Positions 52,002 through 61,000 of a stretch of 64,000 bases of DNA are shown one piece after another. Every line of letters begins with the position of its first letter. Position 1 is the first letter of the stretch. This stretch comes from Paracentrotus lividus (lineage: Eukaryota > Echinodermata > Echinoidea > Camarodonta > Echinidae): the NCBI GenBank assembly GCA_940671915.1, contig CALNVZ010003433.1, forward strand, positions 35,045,724-35,109,723, in the 5' to 3' direction. The translations under genes were made by a program, and so were the position numbers. The notes below the pieces were generated by a model. The model ran no database searches. It had not been told where the DNA came from and worked only from the letters and a program-made list of their open reading frames with translations.

Positions 52002-55000
52002 AGAGAGAGAGAGCATCCATATTGTATGATGGAGAACAGAATGAAGTACCTATCATATGATACAAATATGAGAAGAAGAAGAAGACGATTAAACCTGTAC
52101 AGAAAGAAAAGAAAAATATCCAGCAGGATATCTGGATTGATGAAAAGATATGATACAGATTTAGACGGAGTGAAAGAACGAGAGTGAGAGATAGAGAGAA
52201 CAACCATGAATAACAGATGAGGGTTCCGCCATCCCACAATGCCCTGCGGCCATCATTAATATACTATCGCAAAGCACAGGTTCCATTAATCAACATCCTA
52301 TGACTCTGCAGGGCGCACACTCCACTGGAGTCTCCAAGTACCGGGGCGTTAACAAACTTCTTCTCCTCTTCCGACTCAGAGAAAGTATATGTCAAATCTG
52401 GTTGCTAGAGACCCATAAACCCTGCTCCCACTGTGTCCTACCAAAAGCATTCTCAAGTTCAAATGTACGGAGAAAGGTATTCGATGTCACCAGGGAAATA
52501 ATAATTACCTTTGATACATCTGGCTTGAGTTTGGGTAACTAATGAATTACGGAAATCGCTAAGACAAGCGTCCTAAAACATACATGCTAAGTTTTCCCTC
52601 TCTGCGCAATACAGTTCCTAGGGCTACTGACTAGCTGTTCGTCTACTGTTACAAGTTTGTTTCGATTTCTCAGCCATGGTGACAGGACCACACTAGAATA
52701 TCAGAGACATTTGTTTTTATAGAAAGGTATCTAGCCCTTTGATTCAGGGTAAAATCCCAAATTTAAAGTTTCCTGAAGTACCTCATACAGCCATGTACTT
52801 CAATGAGTAAAGCTGTAGCTCTTTTACAGCTTTTACATTATGTTACTGTGAAATTCTAAAGCAGTCCAAATCACTATCTTCCTTTATTCTACACTATACC
52901 TTACTTCTTAATTGTGAAGCTTTTCAAAAAGCACAATATACCATTCTTGGAAGTAAATTCTAGCTTTTACCAAAACTTTATCGTGCCTTTAAAAATGCTC
53001 CTCTCTCTTTCCTTCATATTTCTATCAGGTTTCTCACCCTCACTCTCACAGTTGAGCCTTGTTACCACAAACTCAAGTTGTTTAGTTGCCGACGGCCAAA
53101 TCGGAAAAGTGGCCGTGTAGTAGGCACGTCGTTATTCTATTGGAGTGTGGGTACTCTCGTTAACTCTTTGAGGTCGAAAGTCAACAAGAGCTCCTAACAT
53201 TCCGACTTGAGATGATGCGGAAACGTGGGTGGAGAGAGGATGAGGAAAATCACACTTAGTTGGTAAATCAAGCGTTTTCCATGGGTAAGATGTTTCTTTT
53301 TCTTGAAGAAACTTTTTTGGTGAATGTTCTTTAGACATGGTTTTAAAATCAACCAGTTTGAATACCTATTCAGTATTTAAAAAAAAAAAGTTACTTTGAA
53401 TTTTCATTAGAATGTAATGAGCAGCCCTGAAATATATGATCATGGATTGCAATAAGAATGACACATCTTGACCTTAAATCTTTAGGCTTAGATTATCATG
53501 TTAACCGAGCAATCAATTTTGATTTGGACAAGCAACACCACATTGACATAGAAATCTGACCAAAAGGAAAAATACAACAAAACAGTGACATTATATAAAA
53601 TCGTAGTAACAATGTTCCATAAACCTCGTGTGTTGTTTTTTTCAAGGGGTTTTTCTCAGTGAACTTCATGATAGTTGCCAGTTTGCTGACATACATTAAC
53701 TCTAAAGATGTCACTATTGTTTTGTGCCGGGTATGTCAATGAACTTCAATCAGGAGGGTTTGGGAGGCTTGTTCAACATCAACAAGGCATTATGAACATC
53801 CATTACTGTGATCAACATCTAGTCTATCACTCAAAGTCGTCTTCTTTCAAATGTATTTAAACACAGGACATTGTTTGCGAACATGTAAATTTTGAATAGT
53901 GCAAAAGTGGGAGTAGAATCAAAACAACAAAAAGCTATAAAAAAGCAACTCCATCCTGATTAAAATAGCATAACTTTTCAATGAAAATGACTTACACTTA
54001 TTAACTTGGCAGGGGTGTTGTTACACATATTGACTACATTGTGTGTGAAAATGACATACATGTAGATCTGTACAGTCAGGCATGAGTGAGCACACGTCAA
54101 AGACAAAATAAGCACATTTTAAAAGTATTAAGAGGCCTTTTTTAGGTCTGTCAGTGACAATTTACTCTTTGATGTGTACTCATTCGTGGATTACTTGACG
54201 AGTCAATTTAATTTGTACACAGAATCTATTCAATAACTGTAACAACACACTTGTCAAGTTATTTGGCTCAAAGAATTTTCCTTAAAAAGTTATGCTATTT
54301 TATTCAGGATGGAGTTGCTTTTTTGTCTGCTTTTGTTGTTTCAATCTTATCCCCACTCTTGCACAATTCGAAATTAACATGTTCGCAAAAAATTGGTCGC
54401 ATTCATCCAAGCGTAAAAATTGATACCAAAAGATGCGGTAAGAGTTACTCTTTCCGAATATGTATAATAATTTGGGGTTCATCAATTGTTTTTTTTTTTT
54501 TTAAATGACATTTTCTAGGTGTCTAGTTTTTTCTGACTCGCTCAGTATATCGGCAAATGCCTTTGTGAGTTAAGTATTATGCATGGTCTAAATGTTTTCT
54601 TTGCTTCTACATGTACTTGTATGCTTTAAGATTCATATCTTCAGTGCCCCAAGACAATTGAGTCTTACGTGTAAGACTAGCACATTGGATGTCTGGAACA
54701 TTTCAGTGTTCACTGTAAGTGTAATTAATTTTGGGAAATTGACCATAAAACCCAGGTCTCAATACTACGCACATTCACTTAGCACCATGGCAACGAATTT
54801 CTCCAAAACATGACGTGTAACTCAGATTAACAAAAAAAGCCCCACAAGAAAATTGTTATCATTTCTTCTGACATATCTATGAAATATTATCAAAATTTGT
54901 GAAAGATCTTTTTTTTTGTTTTTTGTGATACAATAATAAATTATTACATAATTACATAATTATTACATAACTACGTGCAAACCTTTTTAAAATCCCCATT

Positions 55001-58000
55001 GCACCTGCACATATTAGATTTCATAGTTTTTAGTGACAGTAGTAAAATCTCCACAATAATTCTTGCAGGAAGTCTGAACCACTATAATGTTGAAAATGAA
55101 ATGATTGAGAATAATATAACACTGGAAATTGTGGTTGATAAATTTTAGAGAAAAGGAGAAAAGGAAAGTAAATGAAGGTATTCAGGTCAATCAATAAAAT
55201 CTAATATTTCAAACTTAAATTCCAAGTGGTGAGTAATCTGATTTTTTTTTCTTTTGCCCTTGATATAAAATATTCATCGTAATTGAACATAAATTGAGTT
55301 AAATGTGTATTTTCATGAAGGAATTAACCTCTAAATTTGTTGACAATAGAAAGCATCTCAGCTTGTCATAAAACTTCTGGATTCAATTCCATAAATCTGA
55401 GAACGCCACCAACTCACAAATTGAACGTAATAAGGATATACTATGGATCTTATACCAAGATGACATCGGAAATATGAGACCATGATCCCACTAACAAGAC
55501 ACATGAAATAGAACTCGGATCTACGCCCCGGTATATTCAAACTGTAAAAAGACCATTCATATCAATTAGGCAACCCCAAGTCACTGGCAGTGAAGCTTAT
55601 ATTCAGCTGTGATTCCCTCGCATCTAGGCCAGCTAATTGGCAAAAAATGCAAATGTTGAGCATTTTAAAATGGACATCCCATTTGCCAGTAGCTAAAGTA
55701 GGCACAGGGGAGTTATTATGAAGTCAGCAAATTGTCAATGCAGGAGTCGAAAATCTAAATTAATGATGCACCGTTTGCATCTTCTAAGCTCGTAAATGAG
55801 CTCACAAATGAGCTAAATTGAATTGTGAATACAGAGATGAAAATGTTTGAAGATAAACTTTGCTTCCCGACAATTGACTCATTTCTCAGAGCTCCTCGGA
55901 CAAGGCGATTACAGGAATTAAGGAGGCACATGTATACATGGGTGATACGACATACTGGTGTAAGACATAGCTTTAGGGTGTACCGAATGGATGTATGAAT
56001 ATTCAAATAGCTTGAGGATATTAGTACTGGCAAGCTGTCAATGGTCATCAAGTCCTTCATAATGTCTTCTTTCCCAACAACTTAATGCAGCAATAGCCTG
56101 GTTGTTGGCATGATTAGGTCAGGGGAAAAGTTTATTGAAATTGCAGTGGGGTACAAGATACAAGGCCGACATAAAGCATGATTGAATAATTGCTCCTATT
56201 TAAATAGACACAGATCTTTCAACGACTTTTCTTTATTGAATTCCATGAGCATTATCGATGGACAATGGTAGTTAACTTCTTAAGAAATGAAATTGACCAT
56301 ATTTCTTTAGAAGAAAAAAAAAAGGAATCTGCTTAAGACAGATGGTAGATGACCACTCCAAAGTTCACAAATCCATTTAGAGTGTAAGAAAATTAGTGTA
56401 AATCAATCACAATTTGGAGACCAATTGCTTTTGAGATAACTTGTTTCCGTGATTAAGATGTCACATATGTTGAGTCACTAAGGTCTATGGACCACTTGGA
56501 CTGTGATGTCATTAAAAGAATTCACCATGATTAAAAGGAAAAAAACAAACTTTTGTGACAAAATGACTTTTTACTGCTTGTACTAAAAGTGCACTTCAGA
56601 TGAAGATATGAACTTATCAGGAACTTTGGGGAATTTCCCCCATTTTTTTTTCCAATTATCTTTAATGGCAGGCTTTTTGTTAATTAGGGGGCGAGTGGAG
56701 CAAACAATTGCCAAAGGACTATTATTAGCTTGTCCTCTATATTTCCTTTTACCACAATTTTATGCATCAATATCGCAAGGTAAATCTATTTTTAAATCGA
56801 TGTAACAAGATTACCTTGTGAGTTCGATATCTATCATTGTCAAAATAAACATTGCTTTTAAAAGGTCACTTTATAAATACAACATACATCCATATCGATT
56901 ACATTTCAGTTAAATGACAAGAAAAGGAATATAGCACAAAACTGGTATTTTATTTTTAAGCTGGATAAGGCATTAAAGTCTCTAGAAGCAGCCTTTAACC
57001 ACTAGGATCTCGTGCTTGATGAAAATTGTCAATACAAGTCAGAAAAGAGTGGATTTGGACAGAAGGCATTAGGCTAAATGCACATCTTCATTAGTGCTAT
57101 GTAGATGTCGATTTGATTCAAAAGATCTACTGCTCATTTTAGGGCCAAAAGGTTCATAACACTGTGTGTACAATACAATTTACTGCCCTTCTGTCTCTCA
57201 GGACATAACAAAGGTAAATCATTTTTTTTATAAATAAAAATGGACAAAGTATTTGTTTACATGCAAGAAAATCATCATATTATCTGAAAGTAATATTCAT
57301 AGGCCCATATTCTACTATGAAGACTGAGTTTGTATGCGTCGCAAGTTCGTACAACCGGGCACAATAGCTTTGTACGAACTTGCGACGCATACAAACTCAG
57401 TCTTCATAGCAGAATATTGGCCTTTGTGTTTGCAAGGTAAAAAACCACTGAACATCATTGAATTAAAATTTGTGTGCAAAACTGCACTTGATTCACTTGC
57501 ATTGTAGTTTAATGGAAAATGGCCCTGATGAATCAACAAATGATATAAAATTATAATTTCAGAGCTACCAAGTCACACGCATCTTGCGTGAGAATAGAAT
57601 CACGCATTTCGGGTCCATCTCACGATCTCACGCAGAACATCCCATTGCTCATGCAAAATGAGAAAAAGTAGCATAATTATATATATTTTTACCATTTTGG
57701 AGTCTCAAAACCCTAAATATTGGCAGTTTTGTCGCGCATCAATCCCTGCGAGTGCTATGTTTTAAAGCCGGCGATCGTTGTATGGAAGAAAGCTTACTAC
57801 GTGAAACATGTGTAGCGTGCGCGTGCGCCTCCTTTATGTACAAACTACTACTGCGCGCGCATATGTGGTAACGCGCACCGCGTGCGCACTGCTTTCAAAC
57901 ACGATGTGAATAATCTCACGCAAAAAAAAATTTGAACTTGGCATCTCTGTAATTTTAGCCTCTTTGGGCTCTGAAATATCCTGTACATATATGGAATATT

Positions 58001-61000
58001 CTTTCCTTGTTCATGGAAAATTGATATAAAATTGAGTGCCTGCAGTAATTTGGGTCACCATTTGAAGTCTGTTTCAATATAATTTCCTTAATTCACAATG
58101 TGATGGAAAAGTCATAAATGCGTTATGACACTCAGCAAGAAAAAAAATACTCAACAAAATTTGAATGAGTATGACTATAGGTATAATATCAGTTGCATAT
58201 CATGGCATTCTCTATTATTTATGGTAGAGTGCAGTGTTAAAAAGGGCAAATTAGGAAGCAAATCAAATTTCTTGAAGTGAGTACACAAAGTTTGTTGATG
58301 ACTAATTGGTATTGAACACAATCCATCTAGTCGCCCATGCGTACATGAAACAACCCATCAATTTGATTATTCATAATTTATGGAACCTCTCCGTCATGCA
58401 CGGTACGTCGTGAAATTTCCCCTGCAAATAATTGTTATGGCGCATTTCTCATTTTGATATGGCTATGATTAGCTGTTCTGAAGAATAAGTGAGCATAGCA
58501 TGATAAACAGTTTGTGATACAAACTAAGCTATGCTTCTGGTCCGATGAATATGATTCATGTTATTCATTCACCTGAATGGACAAATTTATATCATTTAAA
58601 TTATATACTAACATAATATTAATGGCATTTCCCAAACATTATATTTTAAAAATTCTATATGAATATACTTTAGTTAAAAATATACATGTATATCAACCCC
58701 TTTCTCATCAGCACAATCTGTTAGCATAAAAAATAACATGTCGGCTCATTGATCTCTTTGATATTTCAAATAATCATTTCGACTGTGAGGAAAAAATATT
58801 GGTATTAAGTTAAAGTAATTTAAGCACATTTTAGTTTGGGAAAATGAATGCCTATTTTTAGTTACTGAACAATCTTGATCTTTTTTGTATTACTATCTAT
58901 CTATATAACCCCCCCCCCCCCAATAAGAAAGAAAGATTCTAGATGAGCTATTCATAATTTGATATCTGTTTAAAAAAAAAAAAAATGTACAGGAACTTGC
59001 AGCACTTTAGATCGGTCAAAAAACACAGAACACACAAAACTCATTTTTACAAAGACACATCCATAAATATCCTTCCTATCCTTCTATGACCAGCACGTCT
59101 GTGGCCTTCTGCTGTTGATATGTAGGCGGTAGAAGGACACAAGGGAGTGTTATACTTACATGCTTCTCTGATGTAAGCTTTCTCTGTCCTGATTGGCTGC
59201 GGCTGAGCGGCTGCCTCACAGACACACCAAAAGTCCTCATCACCGAAATACGTTTCAACATCATTCTTGGATATGGCTGTGAACGTTGGAAAGCATAAGT
59301 GAGAGTAAATCATGATGATAAAAATGGTGGGAAAGAGATGCCTTGTAAAAATAGAAATTTTTAAAACTTATTGTCCATCCCATTTTTTCTATGTGGTTTC
59401 TTTTTCTCTCTGACCCTGTATACAGTTTATAAGAAAAAAAATTTCTGGAACATTTAACTTTTTTATGTATGAACATTAATCAGAAAGAACAAAACTTAAT
59501 TATAATATGGGTATTGATATTGCTCTCCCATGGTAGTTTTGACAAAACTTAATATCATTTTATTTATTTCCATTTCATGTATTACTATAAAGAATGATTT
59601 TGAATAATGAAACCACGGCCAGGAATGAAGCATATTTTGATAATAAATATTCAAACACATTGTCAATACAAAAATGTGCAGATTTGTGCATATTTAGGTT
59701 TACGTTGTGTGGAGAGCATTGCAGAATTGCATTTGTTTACTACATGTTTACAAGCATATCATAAACCTAATTGTTCCTTTGAATGTGATGACATCACTTC
59801 GCATGACCATGTACCCACATCAACTCAATGTTCCAGCCCATATTTCATATCGCGAAGGCAAAAACAAATCAGCCCATTCTTGAGAGGTCAAAACACACCC
59901 CAAAATACTTCGTCCTACAAAATTCCAAATTAAACTTAATTGTAAATTACGTGGGTCTCAGCTGCTTTCCATCGCCAGGCAACTTCAGCAGCCAGACACG
60001 ATCCCACGTAACAGTTGCGCCCTCTCTCTGATTTACAGCTATGCAGGGCAGGGTGGATCGTGAGCTTCGCCACGTTTGGCTCATACCCCAAGCCCGACCG
60101 GCGAAGTAAGAGTTTTATTATCGTGTGCTCGATCAAAATGTAGTAAGAGGAACATAACTCTTAATAAAATCTAAATTGAAAGCCTGTCTTAGTCCCGTGT
60201 AATGTAGATTGATGTGAGTGAAGTACAATTTGGAATCTTAACAATAGAATCATGATAATTAATTATTTATCCTCTTTCAAGTATCCTTTCCCCTCCCCAA
60301 AAAATGAAAAAATAACCTTCAGAAAAATTGACATATTGAAAATATCATTTAAAGAACACACCTTTGCGTAATTAATTTAATATTACTGACGTGTGAATGA
60401 TTAACTACTGGATTAAAGGGAAAATAAGAGATTAATTGCATGGATGACCTCCACCTAATCCATTTATCCCACACACAAATTAATCACTATTTATTAAATT
60501 TCTTATCTCTAACATCAAAGTGCGGAGATATATTACCTGTTTGAAACAAAATCTAGTGTCCCCATTTTCCTCATCAAAAAAATATTTGAGGGATTTTTCC
60601 CTTGCTAATTTTCACACCTATCAAAATATAGATTTCTTTTTTATTCTCTTTTTTTTTTGTAATTGCTGTTGAAGGTTATCTCGTATTTTTCAACACAACC
60701 TTTAAGTTCAAAGAAAATCTTTCTAAATATTTTATTTCACCAGTCAAAAATAAGAAGTGGTGTATAAAAATAACCTACGATAGTACCCCATAATGCAGTC
60801 CCTGAATTTCTTTTATCTAAATCCATACATGTAGCTGTACATATCTTCTTGTTTATCAGAAAATAAATGAAAAAAAAAACAACCTTTAGAGCAATATTGA
60901 TTATATAAATATCAATTTTTAAATACTTACACAATCCTATATGTCTAATGTTGTTATATTTTTTAATGAAAGTTCCTAGAGACTGTGTTTTTACTTAATT

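Larger units (their letters stand above)
49721..59159. other. UNC5 intron between the Ig1 and Ig2 exons
   Basis: 9.4 kb. It holds purine tracts (50030-50180, 51780-52015), a TA run, the hairpin at 57302, the TIR element at 57546 and a C-run at 58907. No additional exon recognised. Confidence 0.6.

Noticed and set aside
51523-52239. 238-codon Ser/Leu-rich minus-strand frame resembling a membrane protein
   Set aside because: It comes from the GA tract; hydrophobicity is an artefact of TCT/CTC codons.
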